Origin: Pseudomonadota bacterium
GTDB lineage: Bacteria; Pseudomonadota; Gammaproteobacteria; Acidiferrobacterales; Acidiferrobacteraceae
DNA: 22,854 nucleotides
Reading direction: 5' to 3'
NCBI GenBank assembly: GCA_021797365.1
Contig: JAJZZU010000009.1
Coordinates: forward strand, 1 to 22,854
Shown piece after piece: positions 1 to 7,661 of this stretch. The notes under the pieces were generated by a model. It was not told where the DNA came from. It was given only the letters and a program-made list of their open reading frames with translations, and ran no database searches. Each line of letters opens with the position of its first letter. Positions within the stretch are counted from its first letter, which is position 1. A program made the translations under genes and the position numbers.

Positions 1-772
1 CGCGCCCCTTTAATCGCAGCTTCTGACCGGACTGTGAGCCCTCCGGCAGGCGCAGCTCCACGGTCCCGGCGAGCGTCGGGACCTTGAGGCGGGCACCGAG
101 CGCGGCCTCCCAGGGGCTGACCGGCGCTGTCAGATAGAGGTCACGGCCATCCATGCGGTACAGGGGATGCGGCGCGATGGCGATCTCGAGATACAAGTCC
201 CCGGCACCCGCCGGCCCTGGATTGCCCTGACCGGCAAGACGGATCTGTTGGCCCTGCTGGACACCCTTCGGGATGCGCACGTTGAGTGTGCGCGTCTCCG
301 GCGCCAGACGCCCGCGGGCATCCTGCTTTGGGATAGTGAGGCGCAACGGGCGCGTGGCCCCGTGGAACGCCTCCTCGAGGGTGATAGTCAGGTGCGCGAC
401 CTCATCCGAACCCCGCACAGCGCCCCGCCGCCCGCCCCCAAAGAGGCTTTCGAAAAAATCGCTGAAATTGTCTCCCTCGAAGACATGGCCGCCGGCCGCC
501 GTCCCATGGGCGGTGCGCTGCCAGCCCGGGGGCGGCGTGAAATCCTGGTCCGGCTGCCATTGGCTGCCGAGGCGATCGTAGGCCGCGCGCTTTTCCGGGT
601 CGCGCAGCACCTCGTAGGCCTCGCCGATCTCCTTGAAGCGCTCCTCGGCCTTGGGCTCCTTGCTCACGTCCGGGTGATAGCGGCGGGCGAGCTTGCGGTA
701 GGCGCGCTTGATGTCCTCGGCGCTGGCCGTCCGTTCTACCCCCATGATCCGGTAATAGTCGCGATAGTGCAT
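1..772 (-). CDS. cbpA: CbpA-like DnaJ co-chaperone, 3' end outside window
   Basis: This is a J-domain co-chaperone that stimulates DnaK ATPase; CbpA relatives also bind curved DNA. The ATG at 772 opens an uninterrupted frame of 257 codons that leaves the window at base 1, so the C-terminus is missing (E. coli CbpA has about 306 residues). The J domain fills residues 1-70 and carries the HPD triad in YHPDVS. A short Gly/Phe-type stretch (FFESLFGGG) follows, and then the beta-rich substrate-binding domain with IPKGVQQGQ and LKVPTLAG. The four CxxCxGxG zinc-finger repeats of true DnaJ are absent, which is why I call CbpA rather than DnaJ. It lies 32 nt downstream of purB on the same strand, with AAGG just before the ATG, and is probably co-transcribed with purB. 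Family call firm; the DNA-binding role is inferred from the family. Confidence 0.88.
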   Translation of the reverse strand, partial: MHYRDYYRIMGVERTASAEDIKRAYRKLARRYHPDVSKEPKAEERFKEIGEAYEVLRDPEKRAAYDRLGSQWQPDQDFTPPPGWQRTAHGTAAGGHVFEGDNFSDFFESLFGGGRRGAVRGSDEVAHLTITLEEAFHGATRPLRLTIPKQDARGRLAPETRTLNVRIPKGVQQGQQIRLAGQGNPGPAGAGDLYLEIAIAPHPLYRMDGRDLYLTAPVSPWEAALGARLKVPTLAGTVELRLPEGSQSGQKLRLKGR

Positions 773-804
773 GGGGCCTTATCTGCGGGCGCCAACGCGC
801 GTCT

Positions 805-2175
805 TCAAGGTCTCGGCTCGCCATGGGCCTGAGTCGGGGCATTGCCAACATAGGTCGCCGGGGTGAGTGCGCGCAAGGCCGCGCGCACCTCCGGCGGCAG
901 CGCAAGGCCGTCGATGAAGGCGCGCAGGTCCTCGACGGTGAGCGTGCGGCCGCGACTCAGGTCTTTTAAGTCCTCGTAGCCGCCCGCAAGCCCGTAGCGA
1001 CGCATGACCGTCTGTACGGCCTCGGTCAAGACCTCCACGTGGCAGTCGAGGTCGCCACGCACACGCGGTTCGTCGACTGTGAGCTTGGCGAGCCCACGCG
1101 CGCACGCCCGATAGGCGAGCAGCGTGTAACCGAATGCGCTGCCCATGTTGCGCAGCACCGTGGAATCGCTGAGGTCACGCTGGAAGCGGCTGATCGGGAG
1201 CTTCGCGGCGAGATGGTCGAGGAGGGCATTGGCGAGCCCCAGATTGCCCTCGGCGTTCTCGAAATCTATGGGGTTGACCTTGTGGGGCATGGTCGATGAA
1301 CCGACCTCGCCGGCGCGTGTCTTCTGCCGGAAATAACCGAGCGCGATATAGCCCCACAGATCACGCGCCAGATCGATCAGGATGGTGTTGGCGCGCGCCA
1401 TGGCATGGCAGAGCTCGGCCAGCCCGTCGTGTGGCTCTATCTGTGTCGTATGGGGGTTCTGGGATAGCCCAAGGCCGGCCAGGACGCGGGAGGCCACCTG
1501 TGGCCAGTCGACCTCGGGATAGGCCGCATAATGGGCATTGTAGTTGCCCACCGCACCGTTCATCTTGGCGAGCAAGGGGACTGCGCGAAGCCCGGCGCGT
1601 GCGCGTGTAAGACGCGTCACGAACACGCGGATCTCCTTGCCGACCGTGGTCGGCGAGGCCGGCTGGCCATGGGTACGGGCGAGCATGGGGATCGTGGCGG
1701 TGGCGCGCGCGAGATCATCCAGGCCGGCAATGAGGGTATCGAGCGCCGGGATGAGGACGGTATCGCGCCCGGCCTGCGCCATGAGGGCGTACGCCACGTT
1801 GTTCACATCTTCCGAGGTGAGCGCGAAATGGACGAATTCTCCGCCGCCCCTCAGATCCTCATGATCGTTCATGAAGGTCCGCAGGTAGTATTCGATGGCC
1901 TTGACGTCATGATTGGTCTGCGCCTCGATGGCCTTGATGGCGGCCCCCGCCGACTCATCGAAATTCGCGAGCAGCGCCGCGAGCCGCTCGCGTGCGGCCA
2001 GCGAAAACGGCGCCAGCTCAGGAACCCCCGGCTCGTCGCTTAGGCCCACGAGCCAGGCGATCTCGGCCTTCAGGCGTGCGCGCATGAGGCCGCATTCGCT
2101 GAAGATCGGCGCCAATGCGCGCGTGTCGCGGGCGTAGCGGCCATCGAGGGGGGAGAGTGCAGAGAGTTCGCTCAC
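805..2175 (-). CDS. purB: Adenylosuccinate lyase
   Basis: PurB cleaves SAICAR to AICAR and adenylosuccinate to AMP plus fumarate in cytosolic purine synthesis. It belongs to the fumarase/aspartase superfamily. The signature GSSTMPHKVNP is visible around residues 292-302, with the catalytic-loop serine at about 294, and a THGQPASP motif carries the catalytic histidine. I chose the GTG at 2175 over an in-frame ATG at 2202. An AGGA Shine-Dalgarno sits 5 nt before the GTG, the protein then begins SELSALSPLDGRY as E. coli PurB does, and the length becomes 456 residues, identical to E. coli. It is divergent from the UDG-family gene and followed at 32 nt by cbpA. In E. coli purB is preceded by hflD and mnmA; here hflD is missing. 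Confidence 0.96.
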   Translation of the reverse strand: MSELSALSPLDGRYARDTRALAPIFSECGLMRARLKAEIAWLVGLSDEPGVPELAPFSLAARERLAALLANFDESAGAAIKAIEAQTNHDVKAIEYYLRTFMNDHEDLRGGGEFVHFALTSEDVNNVAYALMAQAGRDTVLIPALDTLIAGLDDLARATATIPMLARTHGQPASPTTVGKEIRVFVTRLTRARAGLRAVPLLAKMNGAVGNYNAHYAAYPEVDWPQVASRVLAGLGLSQNPHTTQIEPHDGLAELCHAMARANTILIDLARDLWGYIALGYFRQKTRAGEVGSSTMPHKVNPIDFENAEGNLGLANALLDHLAAKLPISRFQRDLSDSTVLRNMGSAFGYTLLAYRACARGLAKLTVDEPRVRGDLDCHVEVLTEAVQTVMRRYGLAGGYEDLKDLSRGRTLTVEDLRAFIDGLALPPEVRAALRALTPATYVGNAPTQAHGEPRP

Positions 2176-2229
2176 AAATGTCCTTCCGGCGTCTAGCCGC
2201 AATCATGTGTTGTCGTTTATCCTGGGTCC

Positions 2230-2850
2230 GTGACGGACCTTGTCCTTTCGCCCTTGCAGGCGCTCGCCACCGAGGTGCGCGCGTGTCGCGCGTGCCGTGA
2301 TCTGCCGTGTGGCCCGCGCCCTATCATCCAGGTCGCCGAGGGCGCGCGTATCCTGATCGTGGGCCAGGCGCCGGGTCGGCGCGTGCACGACACCGGCATC
2401 CCCTGGAACGACCCGAGCGGGGACCGCTTGCGGGTATGGCTCGGTATCGATCGCGAAACCTTCTATGGCCCCGATTTCGCCATCATCCCCACGGGCCTCT
2501 GTTATCCGGGCTCGGGCCCGCGCGGCGACCACCCGCCTCCCCGGCATTGCGCCCCCTTGTGGTTTGCGCGCTTGCGTGCGCTGCTGCCGGATGTTGCGCT
2601 CACGCTGCTCATCGGCCGCTATGCGCAAGCCTACCACCTCGCCGGCTGTGATGCCCGCCTCGGGGTCTCCTGGCATGTCCGTCATGGCGCCGATTATGGC
2701 GCGCTATGGCCCCTGCCGCACCCCTCCGGGCGCAATAATCAGTGGCTCGCCCGCCATCCGTGGTTTGCCGCCGAGATCCTACCCGTGCTGAGAGATCGGG
2801 TGCGCGAGGTCCTTCGGGGCGGACGCAGGGGCGATCACCGCCCCTCCTAG
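2230..2850 (+). CDS. Uracil-DNA glycosylase superfamily protein
   Basis: A 206-residue protein of the uracil-DNA glycosylase fold, a family whose studied members excise uracil from DNA. Two superfamily motifs are clear: GQAPG at residues 45-49 followed by TGIPWNDPSGDRL (motif A region), and HPSGRNN at 164-170 (motif B). Cys19, Cys22, Cys27 and later cysteines resemble the Fe-S cysteines of family 4/5 enzymes, but the spacing is not the standard pattern, so a cluster is only a possibility. The start is a GTG at 2230 with a weak ribosome site. It is the only plus-strand gene inside the otherwise minus-strand purB/mnmA block and occupies the position of E. coli hflD. Its last 72 nt overlap mnmA on the opposite strand. 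This subgroup is usually annotated only as 'UDG family'; actual glycosylase activity is not shown. Confidence 0.85.
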   Translation: MTDLVLSPLQALATEVRACRACRDLPCGPRPIIQVAEGARILIVGQAPGRRVHDTGIPWNDPSGDRLRVWLGIDRETFYGPDFAIIPTGLCYPGSGPRGDHPPPRHCAPLWFARLRALLPDVALTLLIGRYAQAYHLAGCDARLGVSWHVRHGADYGALWPLPHPSGRNNQWLARHPWFAAEILPVLRDRVREVLRGGRRGDHRPS

Positions 2851-3894
2851 GCACACCCCCCGGGCATCGTAGAACACCGCCGACTGTCCCGGGGTGACGG
2901 CGCGTTGCGGTCTGGCAAATGTCAACAGGAGCCCTGCCGAGGCCGATCCGTCGGCATCGACACGCACCTCCTGAAGCGACTGACGATAACGGATCTTGGT
3001 GAGCCCGTGCCAAGGGAGGGCGGGCGGCGGGCCCAGCCAATGGCCGGGCGCCGTGCGGCACGAGGATCTATACAGGCTCGGGTGGCCATCACCCTGGGCG
3101 ATGATGAGGGCGTTGTCGGCCAGTCGCTTGTCGGCGACATACCAGGCGGCCCCCGGCCCCCCCACGCCTAAGCCCTGACGCTGGCCTATGGTATAGAACA
3201 TGAGCCCCTCGTGAGACCCCTTCGGCTCGCCGTCCACGGTATAGACCGGCCCGGGTACGGCCTTCAGGTAGCGTCTGAGAAACGGTGCGAAGCGTCGCTC
3301 GCCGATAAAGCAGATGCCACTGCTGCTGCCGCGCTCGGCATTGGTAAGGCCGAGCGCGCGGGCGCGCTCGCGTACCTCGGCCTTGGTGAAGTCGCCGATG
3401 GGAAAGCGCACGAATGGCAGGATGGCGGGGTCTATGGTATGCAGAAAGTAGCTCTGATCCTTGTCCGGGTCGCGCCCCGCGAGCAGCCGCAGCCCGCCAT
3501 CGCAGCGTGCCACGCGCGCATAGTGGCCGGTGGCCATGAACTCCGCGCCCAGGCCCTGGGCATGGCGCCAGAACACGTCGAACTTGATCTCGCGATTGCA
3601 TAGGACATCGGGATTGGGGGTGAGCCCGGCCTTGCAGTCGGCGAGAAACCGGGCAAACACCCGGTCACGGTAGGACTGCGCGAAGTTGGCGGCATGCAAG
3701 GGGATCTCCAGATGCAGGGCGGCAGCACGCGCGGACTGGTAGTCTTCCGCCGATGGACAAAACCCGTCGCGATCGTCGTCCTCCCAATTCTTCATGAAAA
3801 GCCCCGTGACTCGATAACCTTGCTCCAGCAGCAAGGCGGCGGCCACCGCCGAGTCGACCCCGCCCGAGAGCGCCACCACGACATGCCCCTTCAT
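2779..3894 (-). CDS. mnmA: tRNA-specific 2-thiouridylase MnmA
   Basis: MnmA thiolates U34 of Lys, Glu and Gln tRNAs using ATP and sulfur relayed through the Tus proteins. The PP-loop SGGVDS lies at residues 10-15. The two catalytic cysteines are Cys99 (PDVLCNREIKFD) and Cys195 (GICFIGER), and TGHYAR is also present. The usual KKDS before GICF reads RGSSS here. The protein is 371 residues and continues about 17 residues past the typical end (CLGGAVI); this tail is encoded in the antisense overlap with the UDG-family gene. The start ATG at 3894 overlaps the nudJ stop as ATGA. There is no strong Shine-Dalgarno, so translation is probably coupled to nudJ. A longer upstream frame exists but would run through nudJ and lacks MnmA similarity. 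Confidence 0.96.
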   Translation of the reverse strand: MKGHVVVALSGGVDSAVAAALLLEQGYRVTGLFMKNWEDDDRDGFCPSAEDYQSARAAALHLEIPLHAANFAQSYRDRVFARFLADCKAGLTPNPDVLCNREIKFDVFWRHAQGLGAEFMATGHYARVARCDGGLRLLAGRDPDKDQSYFLHTIDPAILPFVRFPIGDFTKAEVRERARALGLTNAERGSSSGICFIGERRFAPFLRRYLKAVPGPVYTVDGEPKGSHEGLMFYTIGQRQGLGVGGPGAAWYVADKRLADNALIIAQGDGHPSLYRSSCRTAPGHWLGPPPALPWHGLTKIRYRQSLQEVRVDADGSASAGLLLTFARPQRAVTPGQSAVFYDARGVCLGGAVIAPASAPKDLAHPISQHG

Positions 3895-4334
3895 ACGCAC
3901 GGCACGAGCGTGTCGAGCGGATAGCGGCGCCCGGACTCGTAATCGTCCACGGCGCGGCGCACCTGCGGGCCGCGATGGTCGGCGGTGCGTGCCATGAGCT
4001 CGGCGCGCGTAAGCCACAGTGCCTGTCGTATCCCGGTATCGAGGGCCCGTTGCGGGTGATGGTGGCCGACGTCGCCGATGAAGGCGAAACGCACATAGGT
4101 GATGCCCGCAGGTCCCTCGTAGTGATAGACGCCGAGCAGTGCGCGCGGTATGAGTTCCCACGCGGTCTCCTCCAGGGTCTCGCGCACCACCGCCTGCACC
4201 AGGGATTCGCGTGCCTCGAGATGGCCGGCCGGCTGATTCAAGACCAGCCGCCCTGCCACCATCTCCTCGACCAGCAGGTAGCGTTGGTCGCGTTGCACGA
4301 TCGCGGCGACCGTCACGTGAATATCACGGGACAT
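3891..4334 (-). CDS. nudJ: NudJ-like Nudix phosphohydrolase
   Basis: A Nudix hydrolase, 147 residues. E. coli NudJ (YmfB), in the same place between mnmA and rluE, hydrolyses nucleoside tri- and diphosphates and HMP-PP. The Nudix box spans residues 37-59 (GHLEARE ... RETLEETAW) with the metal-binding REtxEE core intact. The consensus glycine after EEx is an alanine. NQPAGHLE and YPLD near the end match the NudJ subgroup. I chose the ATG at 4334 rather than an in-frame ATG at 4394. GGAGG lies 9 nt upstream of it, and the protein then starts like NudJ (HVTVAAIV). It overlaps the 3' end of rluE by 11 nt and shares ATGA with mnmA, so the three genes form one tightly coupled operon. Confidence 0.92.
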   Translation of the reverse strand: MSRDIHVTVAAIVQRDQRYLLVEEMVAGRLVLNQPAGHLEARESLVQAVVRETLEETAWELIPRALLGVYHYEGPAGITYVRFAFIGDVGHHHPQRALDTGIRQALWLTRAELMARTADHRGPQVRRAVDDYESGRRYPLDTLVPCV

Positions 4335-4878
4335 CCCGATATGCCTCCAGCGCGCGATAGGCCCCGGTGGCGAGACCATCGAGGGTGTAGTCACCGATGG
4401 CGTAGCGTACGAGGCGCAGGGTCGGATGGCCGACGGCCGCGGTCATACGCCGCACCTGACGGTTGCGGCCCTCGCGCAACGTGAGCGCGATCCAGCTCGT
4501 GGGTACCGAGAGGCGCACACGGATCGGCGGGGTGCGCGGCCACAGCGCCGGTTCGGCCAGCGCCGAGACCCGCGCCGGTCGCGTGCGCACGCCGTCTAGC
4601 ACGATCCCGGCGGCGAGCGTCGCAAGCGCGCGCTCATCGGGCACGCCCTCGACCTGTGCCCAATAGGTCTTGGGCCAGCCGCGGCCGGGACGCGTGATAC
4701 GCGTGGCCAGCGCCGCGGAATCGGTAAGCAGCATGAGTCCCTCCGAATCGAGATCGAGACGGCCGGCGGGATAGACGTGCGGTACCGGTATGTAGTCCTT
4801 GAGCGTGCGCCGGCCGTGGGGATCGGTGAAGCGCGTGAGCACGCCGTAGGGTTTATTGAAGAGAATGAGGTGCGCCAT
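4324..4878 (-). CDS. rluE: 23S rRNA pseudouridine(2457) synthase RluE
   Basis: A pseudouridine synthase of the RsuA/RluB-E family, expected to modify U2457 of 23S rRNA. The catalytic aspartate is Asp42 in [20 protein letters not shown] at the N-terminus, PTSW, and [29 protein letters not shown] in shorter pieces near the C-terminus follow RluE closely. At 184 residues it is slightly shorter than E. coli RluE (217) because the basic N-terminal extension is absent; there is no S4 domain. The ATG at 4878 has AGGA 6 nt upstream. It is the first gene of the rluE-nudJ-mnmA operon and is divergent from icd, exactly as in E. coli. The RluE specificity call rests on similarity plus synteny. Confidence 0.93.
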   Translation of the reverse strand: MAHLILFNKPYGVLTRFTDPHGRRTLKDYIPVPHVYPAGRLDLDSEGLMLLTDSAALATRITRPGRGWPKTYWAQVEGVPDERALATLAAGIVLDGVRTRPARVSALAEPALWPRTPPIRVRLSVPTSWIALTLREGRNRQVRRMTAAVGHPTLRLVRYAIGDYTLDGLATGAYRALEAYRDVP

Positions 4879-4925
4879 AATCTGTCCTGCCGACCCAAGG
4901 TCCGCTACAATCCCAGCTAATATCC

Positions 4926-4954
4926 ATTATACCGCGCGACGGGTCGCGCCTAAA
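4926..4954 (-). promoter_or_regulatory. Probable sigma70 promoter of rluE-nudJ-mnmA
   Basis: On the minus strand a perfect TATAAT (4931-4926) is preceded by a 17-nt spacer and a weak -35 TTTAGG (4954-4949). A start near 4919 would leave a leader of about 40 nt before the rluE ATG. The plus strand in the same 87-nt gap has only weaker candidates for icd, such as TACAAT at 4906-4911, so the icd start is not resolved. Confidence 0.5.
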
Positions 4955-4965
4955 ACGAGGACCGC

Positions 4966-6201
4966 ATGACGACTGACAAGGCAGGGCTCGGGGCCAAGAT
5001 CACGGTGAGCGAGGATTTGCGTCTCCAGGTCCCGGATCATCCGATCATCCCATTCATCGAGGGCGATGGCATCGGGGTGGATATCACGCCGGTGATGCGC
5101 CGGGTGGTGGATGCCGCAGTGGCCAAGGCCTACGGGCCGACGCGTGCCATCGTATGGCACGAGATCTATGCTGGCGAGAAGGCCCATGCGCGCACTGGTC
5201 AATACCTGCCCAAGGAGACCTTGGCGGCCATCGCCGAATACGTCGTATCGATCAAAGGCCCGCTCACCACGCCCGTGGGCGGGGGATTGCGATCCCTGAA
5301 CGTGACATTGCGCCAGGAACTCGATCTCTATGTGTGTCTGCGCCCAGTACGCTACTTTGCCGGCGTCCCAAGCCCGTTGAAGGAGCCAGAGAAGACCGAC
5401 ATGGTGATCTTCCGGGAGAACTCAGAGGATATCTACGCCGGCATCGAGTGGCCGGCGCAGTCACCCGAGGCGCGCCAGCTCATAACGTTTCTGATCGACA
5501 CCCTCGGCGTGCGTTCGATCCGTTTCCCCGAGACCTCGGGGATCGGCGTGAAGCCGGTATCGCAGCAAGGCACCGAGCGGCTCGCGCGCAAGGCCCTGGA
5601 ATATGCCATCGCCCACCGCCGCCCGTCGGTTACGTTCGTGCACAAGGGCAATATCATGAAGTACACCGAGGGCGCGTTTCGGCAATGGGGCATGGATCTG
5701 GCGCAGCGCGAGTTCGGGGCCGTCTGGCACGACGGCCGGCTTGTGATGCCGCGTCCGGACGGTGGCTCGGTGGTGATCAAAGACGTGATCGCCGACGCCT
5801 TTTTGCAACAGATCCTGCTGCGCCCGGAAGACTATAGCGTGATCGCCACCCTGAACCTGAACGGCGATTACATCTCCGATGCCCTGGCCGCCCAGGTCGG
5901 GGGCATAGGCATGGCCCCCGGCGCCAACCTCTCGGACGGCGTGGCGATGTTCGAGGCCACGCACGGGACTGCGCCCCGCTATGCCGGTCAGGACAAGGTA
6001 AATCCCTCGTCGCTCATCCTCTCGGCGGAGATGATGCTGCGTCATATCGGTTGGGGCGAGGCCGCCGATCTCATCGTGCGCGGTATCGGCGGGGCATTGG
6101 CGGCGGGCCGGGTGACCTACGACCTCGCGCGGCTGCGGCCAGGGGCCACCGAGGTCAGTTGTTCGGGTTTCGGGGACGCGATCGTATCGTTCATGGCCTA
6201 G
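4966..6201 (+). CDS. icd: NADP-dependent isocitrate dehydrogenase
   Basis: Icd oxidatively decarboxylates isocitrate to 2-oxoglutarate in the TCA cycle; cytosolic homodimer. The 411-residue product aligns with E. coli Icd (416) along its length. The substrate loop [16 protein letters not shown] has Ser110, Asn112 and Arg116, equivalent to E. coli Ser113, Asn115 and Arg119. Arginines of LRPVRYF and the DNLNGDY-like loop ([10 protein letters not shown]) are present. NADP preference is suggested by R-Y in [10 protein letters not shown] and by Tyr and Arg in VTYDLAR, matching the E. coli 2'-phosphate contacts. Ser110 is where AceK would phosphorylate, but no aceK is in the window. The ATG at 4966 has GAGG 5 nt upstream. 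It is divergent from rluE and followed after about 90 nt by the efflux operon. Confidence 0.97.
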   Translation: MTTDKAGLGAKITVSEDLRLQVPDHPIIPFIEGDGIGVDITPVMRRVVDAAVAKAYGPTRAIVWHEIYAGEKAHARTGQYLPKETLAAIAEYVVSIKGPLTTPVGGGLRSLNVTLRQELDLYVCLRPVRYFAGVPSPLKEPEKTDMVIFRENSEDIYAGIEWPAQSPEARQLITFLIDTLGVRSIRFPETSGIGVKPVSQQGTERLARKALEYAIAHRRPSVTFVHKGNIMKYTEGAFRQWGMDLAQREFGAVWHDGRLVMPRPDGGSVVIKDVIADAFLQQILLRPEDYSVIATLNLNGDYISDALAAQVGGIGMAPGANLSDGVAMFEATHGTAPRYAGQDKVNPSSLILSAEMMLRHIGWGEAADLIVRGIGGALAAGRVTYDLARLRPGATEVSCSGFGDAIVSFMA

Positions 6202-6290
6202 GAGCCGGGAGTGTCGTGCGCGATGAGGGTCGGGTGGCAGCGCTAGACGCACAACGAGTACGAGCAGATCTTTCGGGCGGGGTGGGGCGC

Positions 6291-7661
6291 GTGATCGCGT
6301 GGTGCATGGGCCTTTTGTGGCTGGTGCTGGCCGGCTGTGCGCACTATCGTGCGCGGCCGCTTACGCCCGAGGCCGTCAAGGCCGCGCTGGCCGTGCGCCC
6401 GGCGACCACCTTATGGGTGCGGCGCGCGCACTTATTACTGCCGTCCCTGCCGCCGCTGATCGTACACAAGGGACAGCCTCTGACCCCGGATCTGGCGGCG
6501 GTCGTGGCGGTGGTGGGTGACCCGGCGCTGCGCGCGCTACGCGCCCAGGAGGCGGTGGCGCGCGCCCAGGTACTGAGCGCCGGGCTTTTACCGAATCCGG
6601 TCTTTTCCTATGGCACCGGTGTGCCGCTCTCCGGGGCCGGCCTCACCCGGGCGTTTCGCACAGCGCTTGGTCTTCCCATCCAGTCCCTGGTGACGCGCGC
6701 GCCACGCGTCAAGGGTGCACGCCTGCACGCGCAGGCTGTGGATCTCGCCATTGCCTGGCAGGAATGGCAGGTGGCGGCGCGTGCCAAGGCGCTCGCCTAC
6801 GCCCTGATCATGGGCCGCGCCGAGCGGCGCCTGCTCGCGCGCGAGATCCGCGCGTTGCGCCATAGCGTGGCGATCCTCGCCGATGGCGAGGCCGCCGGTT
6901 ATGTCACTTTGGGCGTGGCGGGCGCCGCGCGTCTGGCCCTGCGCCAGACCGAGGTCGTGTCCCTCAAGGTGCGTCAGCACCTGGCAAGTCTTGCGCTCGC
7001 GCTGCGCGCACTGCTCGGGGTGGGGGCGCATGCGCCGCTGCGGCTGGCGCGTTCTGAGGCGCATGCCGCCCCGGGACGCGACTGCCTGCGGAGTGCGCCC
7101 TGGCTGCGCGGTCTCGCCCGCCGCAGGCTCGATCTGCTGGCCTTGCGCAAGGGCTACGCCAGCGAGGATGCGGCGCTGCGTGCAGCCATTGCCGGGCAGT
7201 TCCCGGCCATCACCATAGGCGTCGATCGCGCCCGCGATACGAGCGACATCAATACCCTCGGGGCCGGTATCACGGTGGCGCTGCCGATCTTCAATCACAA
7301 TCAGGGGGCCATCGCCCAGGCGCGCGCCACGCGCCGGGCGCTGTTTCGCGCCTATGCGGCGCATCTGTTCGCGGCGCGCGCCGGTATCCACCGGCTGATC
7401 ATGCGCATGCGTTATCTGCGGCGCGAGATGCGCAGCACGCAATCGGCCGTCCATGCCCTCGATCATCTCGAGAGACTCTATCATGTGGCGCTCGCCAAAC
7501 ACCGGATCGCGGCGCTCACCTATTATCAGCTTCTTGGGCAGCTCGTGAAGCAGCGCCTGGTGTTGTTGCAGGATCGCGCGTTGCGCGCTCAGTTGGCGGT
7601 GGCCGTCGAGGCCGCGAGCGGGAGGTTTGAATGGCCAAGGACCTGCGCCGGCCGCTTTTGA
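6291..7661 (+). CDS. Outer-membrane efflux lipoprotein (TolC/OprM-like)
   Basis: The first gene of a tripartite RND efflux operon, encoding the outer-membrane channel (OEP family). It has a lipoprotein signal with lipobox LAGC, giving Cys16 as the acylated residue when started at the GTG at 6291. A long alpha-helical periplasmic barrel rich in Ala, Arg and Leu follows. SAGLLPNPVFSYG, VALPIFNHNQGAIAQARA and LITYYQL-type (AALTYYQLLGQLV) segments are typical of CusC/CzcC-class channels. The start is uncertain: GTG 6282 would add a positively charged n-region, while ATG 6306 leaves too short a signal. The frame stays open far upstream inside icd, which is a shadow. Its 3' end overlaps the adaptor gene by 31 nt. 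Substrate unknown. Confidence 0.85.
   Translation: MIAWCMGLLWLVLAGCAHYRARPLTPEAVKAALAVRPATTLWVRRAHLLLPSLPPLIVHKGQPLTPDLAAVVAVVGDPALRALRAQEAVARAQVLSAGLLPNPVFSYGTGVPLSGAGLTRAFRTALGLPIQSLVTRAPRVKGARLHAQAVDLAIAWQEWQVAARAKALAYALIMGRAERRLLAREIRALRHSVAILADGEAAGYVTLGVAGAARLALRQTEVVSLKVRQHLASLALALRALLGVGAHAPLRLARSEAHAAPGRDCLRSAPWLRGLARRRLDLLALRKGYASEDAALRAAIAGQFPAITIGVDRARDTSDINTLGAGITVALPIFNHNQGAIAQARATRRALFRAYAAHLFAARAGIHRLIMRMRYLRREMRSTQSAVHALDHLERLYHVALAKHRIAALTYYQLLGQLVKQRLVLLQDRALRAQLAVAVEAASGRFEWPRTCAGRF

Noticed and set aside
2176..2202. Nine-codon N-terminal extension of purB to an ATG at 2202
   Set aside because: The ribosome site AGGA lies inside it, directly before GTG 2175, and the shorter product matches the known N-terminus and length of PurB.
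6051..6290. Upstream extension of the outer-membrane efflux gene into icd
   Set aside because: The frame is open but overlaps conserved icd codons, and it would place about 80 residues before the lipoprotein signal.
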